Shown: positions 1 through 7,152 of the stretch, one piece after another | Layout: every line of letters starts with the position of its first letter | Numbering within the stretch: position 1 is the stretch's first letter | Source: JBCCYM01 sp039190005 | GTDB taxonomy: Bacteria; Pseudomonadota; Gammaproteobacteria; UBA12402 | Reading direction: 5' to 3' | Assembly: GCA_039190005.1 (NCBI GenBank) | Contig: JBCCYM010000036.1 | Span: 1-18,562 of the forward strand | Length of the DNA: 18,562 nt | Notes under the pieces: generated by a model | What the model was told of the DNA's origin: nothing | Databases searched by the model: none | The model's input: the letters and a program-made list of their open reading frames with translations, nothing else | Made by a program: the position numbers and the translations under genes

Positions 1-2199
1 AGAGGTTTCAGTAGGACCATAGTCATTAATAAGAATATCTTTATAATAATCAAATACATGTTTATTGCATCCTTCACCGCCAGTAGCGATACGTCTGATA
101 GAACTAAATTTCATGTTACGAATTGCTCCTAATAATATAGGCGGCATATTAACATGTGTGATCTTTTGGTTTTCTATTAAATTTCTAATATTAGCTTCTG
201 AAAGAACATCTTCCTTGTTAAATATGACAAGTTTTGCGCCACTTAATATTGGCAAAAATAATTCAGCAGCACAACCATCAAAAACATATGAAGCAAAGAG
301 CATTCCTGTTTCGCTATCATTAAAACCAAACTTAGAAATACGATAAGTAATAATATTAACAACGCCCTTATGCTCTATCATTACGCCTTTAGGTTGACCT
401 GTCGTACCACTAGTATAAATAATATAAGCTAAATCGGTAGCCTTTGTTTTTAGAGACAAACTATTTACGGATTGGTTATGATAAGTTATATCATCATCAA
501 CAAGTATCGACGGTGATTTTATACCAATATGATCTGCAATCTTATCAAGCCTTTTCTTAAGATGCCGTTGTGTTAGTAACATATTTATTTGAGTATCTTT
601 TAGAATAAATTCAATACGTTTATCAGGATAGCCTGGATCAATCGGCACATAAGTGCCACCTGATTTTAACACAGCAAGAATAGCAACAACTGTATCTAAA
701 CTACGATCCACACATAAAGCAATTAACGTATCTGACTTAATTATGCTTTTTGTCTGTTGTTTATATTGCTTGCGAATATATCTTGCCAGTTGATTACTCT
801 TTTGATTCAATTCCCGATAAGTCATCTGTCGATCTTCAAACACTACAGCTACATTGCTCGGTGTTCTTTTGACTTGCTCTTCAAACAACTGATGAATAGT
901 CTTATCTTTAGGATACGCTCTATCCGTCTTATTCCAGTCATAGACGAGTTGGTGATATTCTTGTTTATCAAGCAATGATAACTCTGCTATTTTTTGTTTT
1001 GGATTATTTATAGCTATCTTTACTAAGTTAATGTAATGCCGCGCGATTTGCTTAACATAATTGCTATCAAATAAGTGAGATTGATATCTTAATCTAAAAT
1101 TAAAGCAATCTTCTTTCTCTTCATACTCTAATGATAATTCTGAGCCAGCGATATTTATATTAAAAAGTTGATTTACATCCGCCTGACACTGTTTGAATTC
1201 AAATACTTTATCTTGAAGATTTGTTTGCGCAAAACCGACATTGAGCTTTTTAATTGGAGAGGCTTGTATAATATACTCGATCGGTAAATACTTATTGTTA
1301 ACAACAGCCGCCAAATCATTATTAAAATGCTCAATAAGTTGCAAAAAATTGGTTCTATTATCTAAATGTAGTGCAAAAACTAATGTATTGACATGAGCAC
1401 CATAAATAAAATCTTTACCTTGTTTGATCGCAATAGGATAACCAATATGCACTTTTTTTTGATGACTATAACGTGCTATTAATACTGCCCAAATAAGCAT
1501 AAAAATATTATTGCTTGAAATCTTTATATTAAGATTATCAGTCCAAGATACATAATCAGACTTTTTAATTGAAAAGCGTTGTTCACCAACCAAATTTGGC
1601 TTATTTTTAGATAAACTATAAGGTAGCTCATTTTTGGGCGGTAGTCCTTTAAGCTTTTCTGACCAAAACTTTTTAGAATCTTCAAAGTTGGATAGAATTT
1701 TACTCTCTAGTATATTTGTTAACGCTATAATCTTTTTTTCTTGATTTCCCAGTTTCTGTATAGCAGTGTTATTATAATAATTAGAAAACTGATCTAGAAA
1801 AGAATCAAATGATAATCCATCAATCAACACATGATGAAAGACAACAATAAAAATATATTGCTGATCAGACTTTTGGAAAACACCAAAGCGGTACAATGGT
1901 CCTAACTCTAGATTAAAAGGTTTATTAACAAAATCTACTTGATTTTTACTCGAATTAAATATTTCCAAATTTGAAACAGATGTGTTCTTGACCCAATATA
2001 AATTTTGTTCTTCTTCAATCAGATGGCTGTTTATTAAAACATGATCGCACACAAATCGATTAACTGCCTTATTCAGCTGAACTAAATCCAAATCCCCCAC
2101 AATTGTTTGATCAAAAACGATATTGTAATCTGTTCTTGAAGGATCTAACTGATACTCGGTCCAAAATAGGCGCGCGTAAGGTGAAGCTTTTATCTTCAT
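1..2199 (-). CDS. Nonribosomal peptide synthetase, condensation + adenylation domains (3' end off window)
   Basis: The gene runs off the left edge with 733 codons visible. The condensation domain begins at once (residues about 5-420) and carries the catalytic HHxxxDG motif as H122-H123-V-L-I-D127-G128. An adenylation domain starts near residue 434, with core motifs LKSGGTYVPIDPGYP, the phosphate-binding YTSGTTGQPKG (T596-G601) and NDYGPTE (725-731), where the window ends. A carrier domain would be expected next. The enzyme should activate an amino acid as an adenylate and condense it onto an upstream acyl or peptidyl group. With no loading domain ahead, it is either a later subunit of an assembly line or a starter-C enzyme that N-acylates. 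The ATG at 2199 is the only reasonable start because an in-frame TAA lies at 2224-2226; its Shine-Dalgarno (AGAGAAAG) is weak. Base composition is far more AT-rich than the cyd or hfl genes, and a tRNA fragment lies just behind it, so I infer horizontal acquisition. The product is unknown. Confidence 0.93.
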   Translation of the reverse strand, partial: MKIKASPYARLFWTEYQLDPSRTDYNIVFDQTIVGDLDLVQLNKAVNRFVCDHVLINSHLIEEEQNLYWVKNTSVSNLEIFNSSKNQVDFVNKPFNLELGPLYRFGVFQKSDQQYIFIVVFHHVLIDGLSFDSFLDQFSNYYNNTAIQKLGNQEKKIIALTNILESKILSNFEDSKKFWSEKLKGLPPKNELPYSLSKNKPNLVGEQRFSIKKSDYVSWTDNLNIKISSNNIFMLIWAVLIARYSHQKKVHIGYPIAIKQGKDFIYGAHVNTLVFALHLDNRTNFLQLIEHFNNDLAAVVNNKYLPIEYIIQASPIKKLNVGFAQTNLQDKVFEFKQCQADVNQLFNINIAGSELSLEYEEKEDCFNFRLRYQSHLFDSNYVKQIARHYINLVKIAINNPKQKIAELSLLDKQEYHQLVYDWNKTDRAYPKDKTIHQLFEEQVKRTPSNVAVVFEDRQMTYRELNQKSNQLARYIRKQYKQQTKSIIKSDTLIALCVDRSLDTVVAILAVLKSGGTYVPIDPGYPDKRIEFILKDTQINMLLTQRHLKKRLDKIADHIGIKSPSILVDDDITYHNQSVNSLSLKTKATDLAYIIYTSGTTGQPKGVMIEHKGVVNIITYRISKFGFNDSETGMLFASYVFDGCAAELFLPILSGAKLVIFNKEDVLSEANIRNLIENQKITHVNMPPILLGAIRNMKFSSIRRIATGGEGCNKHVFDYYKDILINDYGPTETS

Positions 2200-2637
2200 T
2201 TCTTTCTCTATTGTTATTATCTGTTAATGACCAATCTAATCAAAATTATATAAACAGTCAGTTAGCGCTTTTGTTTCTGATAAAAAGATACTGAGCTACT
2301 ATTTAGTGATATTTTAATTACTGTTTTAATCAACCGAGGTATTGCGAAAATACAACTAAAAGCTTAAATAAGAACATTTACTAGTATCGCTGACACTTAT
2401 GAATATAACCCGTCTCATATTCCGTCTATCTATATGTGTAAATAATAACAAATAGATACCTTTTTGTCAAATTTACTATGATGTCTGCCCTACTGAGCAA
2501 CACTTTAAAATAGTAACATTCACTCTGCGGGAATTTTGCGGGAATCACAGGGACGCTCAGGGGTTCTCAGGAACGTTGGCAATGGGGTTAGCGACAAAAA
2601 AGTTGTTAATTTATAATAAGTTATATTTTACGTGATC
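2200..2637. other. Gene-free leader of the NRPS gene and island edge
   Basis: This AT-rich stretch of about 440 bases shows no convincing gene; the one 63-codon plus-strand reading frame overlaps the NRPS start and resembles nothing. On the minus strand a TATAAT-type -10 (plus-strand ATTATA at 2245-2250) lies about 46 bases before the NRPS start codon. I see no good -35 at 16-18 bases, so a promoter there is only a suggestion. Paired 9-base direct repeats near its right end are listed separately. Confidence 0.5.
2526..2545. repeat. Paired 9-bp direct repeats next to tRNA fragment
   Basis: TGCGGGAAT occurs at 2526-2534 and again at 2537-2545, an 11-base period close to one helical turn. A looser pair of CTCAGG motifs follows at 2557-2571. 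The group is GC-rich within very AT-rich DNA and ends about 70 bases before the tRNA-Asn remnant. Closely phased direct repeats beside an attachment site could be integrase or excisionase binding sites, but that reading rests on position alone. Confidence 0.4.
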
Positions 2638-2639
2638 GC

Positions 2640-2684
2640 CTGTTAATCAATTGGTCGTTGGTTCGAATCCGACCCGGGGAGACA
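2640..2684 (+). pseudogene. 3' half of tRNA-Asn(GUU), probable integration-site remnant
   Basis: The sequence reads as a tRNA-Asn from the anticodon loop onward. The loop is CTGTTAA (anticodon GTT at 2642-2644), followed by the 3' anticodon strand and variable region, then a T arm with stem GTTGG (2657-2661), loop TTCGAAT (2662-2668) and stem CCGAC (2669-2673). The acceptor strand CCGGGGA (2674-2680), discriminator G and ACA in place of CCA complete it. The D arm and 5' acceptor strand (a TCCCCGG-like sequence would be needed) are absent upstream, so it cannot make a tRNA. A fragment that starts at the anticodon loop and keeps the 3' end is the usual remnant of tyrosine-integrase insertion into a tRNA gene. 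The intact copy should then lie to the left, beyond the NRPS. Confidence 0.8.
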
Positions 2685-2844
2685 ATCTTTTCAATAGCTT
2701 ATAGAATCCACCTTAAGCAGATTTTAAATATGTAGACGCAATATAGACAAATGAACTGACACTCATTCTAAAAAATAACTAATTATTTGGTATTGGAATG
2801 ACCTTTCCCCCCGAACTAGTCCACAGCTAAGGAGAATCATTTTA

Positions 2845-3120
2845 TTATGCCACTTTTTCAACAAATTGAGAAGGTGGTAAATAATTGAGTGAACTATGGG
2901 GTCTGACATGGTTGTAATGTTGAGGCCATTTTTCAATCTCAATTCTTGCTTCTGCCAGCGTTCGAAACCAACAAAGATTTAAGCAGCTCTGGCGAAACTT
3001 ACCATTAAAGCTTTCAACAAAAGCATTCTGTGTGGGTTTGCCAGGCTGAATAAATGCTAACTTAACATGATGATCTTGACTCCAAAAGATTAACCCGTTC
3101 TTTTTTATCATTCCATTCAA
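2845..3120 (-). pseudogene. IS3-family transposase (OrfB) C-terminal remnant
   Basis: About 90 codons match the end of IS3-family OrfB, a DDE (rve-type) integrase. KLAFIQPGKPTQNAFVESFNGKFR holds the final catalytic Glu (AFVE) and is followed by the typical YNHVRPHSSLNYLPP ending. Full OrfB proteins are about 270-300 residues; here the N-terminal two thirds, including the first catalytic Asp, are missing. The frame can only begin at a TTG (3120) and is closed upstream by a stop at 3127-3129, so the gene is dead. Beyond the 3' end, TGGAATGACC followed by a C-run at about 2795-2812 could be the old terminal inverted repeat, but no second end is visible to confirm it. The fragment lies between the tRNA remnant and the methyltransferase gene, consistent with a mobile-DNA-rich boundary. 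Confidence 0.9.
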
Positions 3121-3168
3121 AATGACTCATGTGATCATTATAAGCTCATAATTTGTTAATATCATAAC

Positions 3169-3194
3169 AATATACATATTTTTATATGTATATT
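3169..3194. repeat. Perfect AT-rich hairpin, 11-bp stem
   Basis: AATATACATAT (3169-3179) and ATATGTATATT (3184-3194) are perfect reverse complements around a TTTT loop. The stem is almost all A/T and no T-run follows on either strand, so it is a poor candidate for an intrinsic terminator. It lies just upstream of the IS remnant, in the 196-base gap before the methyltransferase stop. No gene is visible in that gap. Confidence 0.6.
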
Positions 3195-3316
3195 ATTGAA
3201 CCGGTCCAATTTGCTTGAGGGCTTGCTGAAGCGAAATGTACTCTGAAACGAATCCGAGAGCAGTTGAGAAATCCTCGGTTTATAATTATACTCACATTAG
3301 CAATACACAAGCTTTT

Positions 3317-4120
3317 TCAAACATCTATTTTTTTAAGTAAAATTTCTAATTCTGGTGAAAAATGAAACATGTCCACCATTTTTTGATAGTTAGATAAGGC
3401 ACTATTTTTATCTTGTTTTTTCACACAATCCTTGATTGCTCGCAACATAATGTTTTTTGGTGTTCTCTTAGCGTCGACAAACTCAAAAATATTAACGCCA
3501 TAGCCGATATCCTCTAATAATAAAGCACGCATTGTATCGCCTAACATATCTACCAGGCGTTCCTTATAAGGTTTAAATCGGGAGGCGGCAGTTAATGGGT
3601 GACCACTCATTTTTTCTCTATGACTATGTTGACAGCAAGAAACAGAGAAAATATATTTTGCGCCAAGATTAGCCCCAGTCGCTATCGTATAGTCTGTCGC
3701 GGTATCACAGGCATGTAGCGAATAGACAATATCAACAGATCCGCTTGGTTTAAAATCTACGGCGTCAGAACAATAGAAATACATATTACTGAAGCCAAGT
3801 TTTTTCGCGCTATGCTTGCACGCATTAATTAACTCTAAATTACGATCAACACCAAAGAGTTTAATAGTTCTACCTAATACCTTTGTACAGTAAGCATAAA
3901 GAACAAAGGAGAGATAACTTTTTCCACAGCCACAGTCCAGAAGCATAATAGGTCGTTTTCTGCTGAGTTTATTTATCGCCGATTGAATGTGCGGAAGATA
4001 GGCAAGAATCTGTTGATGCTTTCGAACTTGGGTTTTATATAACTTATTTTTAGGGTTATATAAACCAATCTCACGGAATAACAGTGTTAAATCAGTTGCG
4101 TTGAAGTCTAGTTTAGTCAT
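3317..4120 (-). CDS. METTL25/RRNAD1-like SAM-dependent methyltransferase (Methyltransf_32 type)
   Basis: This 267-residue protein has a Rossmann methyltransferase core. Motif I is MLLDCGCGKSYLSF (D62-G64-G66-K67), the acidic end of strand 2 is GVDRN (D92), and motif II/III is CSDAVDF (D119). LHACDTATD (135-143) and the CCQH stretch (162-165) are signatures I associate with the Methyltransf_32 family (PF13679), which includes eukaryotic METTL25/RRNAD1 proteins. SAM binding is therefore well supported, but the substrate of bacterial members is not known to me. The ATG at 4120 follows an AGGTGA Shine-Dalgarno at normal spacing. The gene stands alone: the IS remnant lies downstream and a 500-base gene-free stretch with inverted repeats lies upstream. 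It ends in short charged helices with no extra domain. Methyltransferase fold very likely; family assignment likely. Confidence 0.85.
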   Translation of the reverse strand: MTKLDFNATDLTLLFREIGLYNPKNKLYKTQVRKHQQILAYLPHIQSAINKLSRKRPIMLLDCGCGKSYLSFVLYAYCTKVLGRTIKLFGVDRNLELINACKHSAKKLGFSNMYFYCSDAVDFKPSGSVDIVYSLHACDTATDYTIATGANLGAKYIFSVSCCQHSHREKMSGHPLTAASRFKPYKERLVDMLGDTMRALLLEDIGYGVNIFEFVDAKRTPKNIMLRAIKDCVKKQDKNSALSNYQKMVDMFHFSPELEILLKKIDV

Positions 4121-4635
4121 TATTAAATCACCTAAATTTTTTACAAGTAAAACGATCTGACCAAAATAATGTTTTGGTCAGCACAAGATTCAGCACGAAT
4201 GTGCCGCTATGTTTTAGTTTTTTACTTGCACATCAATAGGTAATTACCGAATTAATGCACTATCTGGACTTCTCCTGTTTTTACAAATTAATCTTACAAG
4301 TAGATTGACTACTTACAACCTCATCAATAATAGCATAAGACTTTAACTTTTTCTAAATAAAAGTCTTATTCAACAGCAATTCCCGCTGGGAAAGTCAAGC
4401 TGAGCAACACATAGAAACACATTGAAACGGATTGGTTAATGAAGTAAATTAATAATAGATTCCTAAAATATTCAGGTTATTTATTTCTCTATGAAAAATT
4501 CACAGTAGATATTAAGACGATGACAGCACAAGATAAATCATCAAAATTATGGTTAGTACTTACATAACCAGGATTATCACCGCTATTATTTCTGCCTTAG
4601 ACAACATGGCAAAAACATAGTAAGCTAAACTTGAG
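4121..4635. other. Gene-free stretch upstream of methyltransferase gene
   Basis: About 500 AT-rich bases contain no gene I can support. The part nearest the methyltransferase start holds a perfect inverted repeat (4158-4180), a smaller GCAC-GAAT-GTGC palindrome, and outer arms ACAAGTAAAA (about 4144-4153) and TTTTACTTG (about 4220-4229) that could enclose both. A 15-codon ATG frame at 4519 stops quickly and resembles nothing. The right end carries the first copy of a roughly 28-base direct repeat. Confidence 0.5.
4158..4180. promoter_or_regulatory. Perfect inverted repeat TGACCAAAA-N5-TTTTGGTCA
   Basis: TGACCAAAA (4158-4166) and TTTTGGTCA (4172-4180) form a perfect 9-bp dyad around TAATG, centred about 50 bases upstream of the methyltransferase start. 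The size and symmetry suit a dimeric regulator's operator. A hairpin in the 5' leader is equally possible, since flanking sequences can also pair. No T-run follows, so a terminator is unlikely. Confidence 0.45.
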
Positions 4636-4663
4636 ATGATGGTCAGTGTGAGACTGCCATCAT
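4636..4663 (+). promoter_or_regulatory. Hairpin over the start codon of the 101-codon ORF
   Basis: ATGATGG (4636-4642) pairs with CCATCAT (4657-4663), and CAGT (4644-4647) pairs with ACTG (4653-4656), with one bulged T and a GTGAG loop. This gives 11 base pairs, and the ORF's first two ATG triplets lie inside the stem. If the ORF is expressed, translation from that start should be poor unless the hairpin is opened. Confidence 0.4.
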
Positions 4664-4941
4664 TATATGCTGGTTACATTCATGAGTACAATAAAAATGT
4701 CATGATGGCAGCTTTGCGGTATATAAGGCGTTCCCTTTTTTCTCGGTCTAATAGAATTGCTAAGCTCTCAGGCGTAAAAAGAGAACTTAGATGGTATATG
4801 ATAAAGCAAATTTTATTTATTTATCCTAAACATCGCCAAAAGTTTCTTGAATTATTAAGCCATTTTTATGGCAATCAATTGATTATCTCAAACTTGAAAG
4901 CGCTAAATTATTATTACCGATACTGGGAATTGAACGAGTAG
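4636..4941 (+). CDS. Hypothetical 101-residue protein (doubtful)
   Basis: I do not recognise this reading frame. It would encode a basic protein rich in Tyr, Arg and Leu (for example LRYIRRSLFSRSNRIAKLSG), with no signal peptide and no clear membrane segment. Features for a real gene are a length of 101 codons without a stop in AT-rich DNA and a position framed by direct repeats that touch both its start and its stop. Features against are a poor Shine-Dalgarno (TTGAG directly before the ATG), a start codon buried in a hairpin (4636-4663), and isolation from any operon. A later in-frame ATG pair near residue 23 could be the true start. It could also be the remains of a longer gene. Confidence 0.35.
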   Translation: MMVSVRLPSLYAGYIHEYNKNVMMAALRYIRRSLFSRSNRIAKLSGVKRELRWYMIKQILFIYPKHRQKFLELLSHFYGNQLIISNLKALNYYYRYWELNE

Positions 4942-4996
4942 GCAAAAAAGAACAGTAAGCTAGACTTGATATTACGAGCGAGTTGGGATTTCATTA

Positions 4997-5620
4997 TCAT
5001 GTGTTGGTCGAATTCATGAGTGCAGCAAAATACTCAGCACGACCCGTCTTAAATAAACCATACCAGGCGTCCAGTACAGCATCGGTATAAATGCCAAGCT
5101 TTTTAAAGATATGATACGCAAAATCCACAGGTGCCACACCAGACGCGGTGATAAGCGTACCATCTGTCACAGCTGGTGTATCTTCGTATAGCTCGGCGCC
5201 ACCATATTTTGTAGCACTGAGATAATCCCGAGAATTGCTTGTATGGCGTCTAGTATCCAGCAACCCTCCCGACGCAAGGCCTGCTGTAGCGCCACAAATC
5301 GCGGCCACAGGAACCTCATCATTAAGAAATGTTCGAGCAACTTCAACCGATTCAAAATTTTGACCACGATCCCAGGCAGAACCGCCTGGCATGATAAACA
5401 TGGCGCTTTCATTGGGAGAGAGCGCATCAAGTGTTATATCAGGTTGAATACACATGCCTCCCATAGTGACAACAGGTGTCGCCTTTAACGCGACACTGCG
5501 AATTCGATAGCTGTTAGGATTTTTTTGAAATTGTGGGTTGTTTATTGCGGCAATAGCATAACTGGCTTCCCAGTCGGATAGGCTATCAAATATAAAGAGA
5601 TGGATATCTTGTTGTTTCAT
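4997..5620 (-). CDS. DJ-1/PfpI family protein (class I glutamine amidotransferase-like)
   Basis: This 207-residue single-domain protein has the DJ-1/PfpI fold. The nucleophile elbow is VAAICGATAGLA with C109. The conserved Glu partner of that Cys is E18 in SDWEAS, and H126 in RRHTSN sits where DJ-1 has its active-site-region His. MPGG (77-80) is the usual oxyanion-hole stretch. Members include glyoxalase/deglycase-like stress proteins, proteases and regulators, and the sequence does not say which activity applies here. Length is typical. I chose the ATG at 5620 over a TTG three bases earlier; neither has a strong Shine-Dalgarno. The gene is monocistronic and divergent from the MFS gene, and a long-spaced inverted repeat lies in its upstream region. 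Family assignment is firm, function open. Confidence 0.9.
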   Translation of the reverse strand: MKQQDIHLFIFDSLSDWEASYAIAAINNPQFQKNPNSYRIRSVALKATPVVTMGGMCIQPDITLDALSPNESAMFIMPGGSAWDRGQNFESVEVARTFLNDEVPVAAICGATAGLASGGLLDTRRHTSNSRDYLSATKYGGAELYEDTPAVTDGTLITASGVAPVDFAYHIFKKLGIYTDAVLDAWYGLFKTGRAEYFAALMNSTNT

Positions 5621-5934
5621 CAATTTTTATTTAATTTGGTGTTCAATTTAAACGTATAATTTAGCATTTTCTCAAGACAACGTAAATGAATGTTTGATGT
5701 GGCTACACTAAAAATGCTAAATACTGCGTGTATCATGCCATCGTTTGCAATTTATAAGCTTTGTGATGTCTATTGTTTTGTGCAATAATATGTCGCGCGT
5801 GAAAAAAACACTAAGTATTTTTTGGATTTAATATAGAAAAGGTATCATCACTATGGCATATCATTACTCGCGCTTGCTCTATGTCCATCGCAAAGTAAAT
5901 TATCCTCAAAATACAGTTACCAAAAATTAATCCG
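5621..5934. other. Divergent intergenic region (DJ-1 family gene / MFS gene)
   Basis: This stretch of 314 bases holds no gene. On the minus strand a weak pair TTGTCT / TATACG with a 16-base spacer could drive the DJ-1 family gene, and it overlaps the left arm of the inverted repeat at 5659-5722. I found no convincing promoter or Shine-Dalgarno for the MFS gene on the plus strand. Confidence 0.4.
5659..5722. promoter_or_regulatory. 12-bp perfect inverted repeat with 40-bp spacer
   Basis: ATTTAGCATTTT (5659-5670) recurs as its exact reverse complement AAAATGCTAAAT (5711-5722). The half-site centres are 52 bases apart, about five helical turns, so both arms face the same side of the helix, as in looping operators. 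The left arm overlaps the only plausible -10 of the DJ-1 family gene. A hairpin with a 40-base loop is the other reading. Role inferred. Confidence 0.45.
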
Positions 5935-7152
5935 ATGACAAAAACAAAAACGCCTAATGAAATTAAAACACTTTGTTTTATTTTTGCTTGTATCAGTGGA
6001 TTTGCGGTAGCAAATATTTATTATAACCAACCGCTATTAGTGCTTTTCGCTCAAACATTCCATAGAAGTGTGTCTAGCATCAGTATTGTCCTTTCAACTG
6101 TGCAGTTTTCTTATGCCGCTGGACTTATTCTTTTTGTACCGCTCGGTGATAAACTCTCTCGACGCAAACTGATTATTACTCTGCTTGTTTTTAACACACT
6201 CAGTTTGGTGCTTGCCGGCGTCGCGCCTAATTTCATCAGCTTTTGCTTGGCAAACGCGGCAATTGGCGCCACTTCTATCATTGCGCAAATCATTATACCC
6301 ACCGCCTCAATACTCTCTCAACCTGAACATAAAGCGAAAAATGTCGCGACAGTCATCAGTGGTTTAGCTGCCGGTATCATGTTCGCTCGAACCCTTTCCG
6401 GTTTTATCGGACATTACGCTGGCTGGCGAACCGTGTATTTTTTTGCTGGTGGTGTTGATATTATATTGCTCTGCATAGTCATAGCGTTATTCCCGCGGGT
6501 AAAGTCGACTCTACAAATTTCCTATGTAAACTTACTTCGTTCTTTGTATCAACTTTTTTTCAAAGAAAAATTACTGCGACATACCTGTTTCTGTGGCGCC
6601 TTGTCATTCGCGGCATTTAACGCTTTTTGGGGGTCTTTGGCTTATTTACTCTCACTCAAACCCTATGGTTATAGCAGTAATGTGGTAGGTATATTTGGTC
6701 TTGCTGGTATTGTCAGTATTATTTCATCACGTTTTATCGGGATGCTATCCGATCGCGTTGGTGTGCATCATGTTGTCACATTAGGCGCTGTTATTCTCGG
6801 CATTGCTTTCCTGTTGATTTGGCAAGCACCAGTTAATTTGTGGTGGTTGATTATTGGCGCCATTGTTCTCGATCTGGGTGGTAGAACCGGTCTTATCAGC
6901 AATCAGCTACGCTTGTTTTCACTGGCATCAGCATTGAGAAGTCGCTTGAATACGGTATTTATGGCCTCATACCTCTTAGGTGGTTCTATCGGAACTCGTG
7001 TGGGTATTGAAGTAGCAACAGTTGGTCATTGGCGAGGATTGGCAATATTAGGTATTACCATAGCGGCGGTTATTTTTATCTTTAATTTTGCTAAATATCG
7101 ACCTGGTTTAGGTTCCTTCGACAGGCTCAGGAACCATCCTTCGACAGGCTAA
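5935..7152 (+). CDS. Major facilitator superfamily transporter
   Basis: The 405-residue protein is almost entirely hydrophobic segments, consistent with 12 membrane helices in the inner membrane. ANIYYNQPLL (26-35) is typical of a group of putative drug or metabolite efflux carriers. The loop 2-3 motif A appears as GDKLSRRK (71-78), and loop 8-9 shows the related GMLSDRVG. The substrate cannot be read from the sequence. The ATG at 5935 fits the family N-terminus, although no strong Shine-Dalgarno precedes it. The last 12 residues (SFDRLRNHPSTG) are encoded by two copies of the dispersed CCTTCGACAGGCTCAGG repeat, so the natural end of the protein was replaced or extended by repeat insertion. 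It converges on the cyd operon with 13 bases between stop codons. Confidence 0.92.
   Translation: MTKTKTPNEIKTLCFIFACISGFAVANIYYNQPLLVLFAQTFHRSVSSISIVLSTVQFSYAAGLILFVPLGDKLSRRKLIITLLVFNTLSLVLAGVAPNFISFCLANAAIGATSIIAQIIIPTASILSQPEHKAKNVATVISGLAAGIMFARTLSGFIGHYAGWRTVYFFAGGVDIILLCIVIALFPRVKSTLQISYVNLLRSLYQLFFKEKLLRHTCFCGALSFAAFNAFWGSLAYLLSLKPYGYSSNVVGIFGLAGIVSIISSRFIGMLSDRVGVHHVVTLGAVILGIAFLLIWQAPVNLWWLIIGAIVLDLGGRTGLISNQLRLFSLASALRSRLNTVFMASYLLGGSIGTRVGIEVATVGHWRGLAILGITIAAVIFIFNFAKYRPGLGSFDRLRNHPSTG

Larger units (their letters stand above)
4608..4969 (+). repeat. Imperfect ~28-bp direct repeats bracketing a short ORF
   Basis: Two related segments, 4608-4635 and 4941-4969, share GGCAAAAA, then GTAAGCTA, then ACTTGA, differing by a few bases and a small indel. 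The first copy ends exactly where the 101-codon ORF begins and the second starts right at its stop codon. The arrangement looks like a duplicated unit or the scar of a small element. Neither copy resembles an IS end that I know. Confidence 0.5.

Noticed and set aside
65..978. Plus-strand reading frames of 73-93 codons over the left region
   Set aside because: They lie antisense to the clear adenylation-domain coding sequence and show no protein family features.
2103..2294. 63-codon plus-strand frame across the NRPS start
   Set aside because: Overlaps the NRPS N-terminus antisense, lacks a ribosome binding site and resembles nothing.
3169..3194. Terminator at the AT-rich hairpin near the IS remnant
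   Set aside because: Almost no G/C in the stem and no T-run on either side.
4519..4566. 15-codon ATG frame upstream of the 101-codon ORF
   Set aside because: Too short, no ribosome binding site and no recognisable peptide; I could not join it to the next frame as a broken gene.
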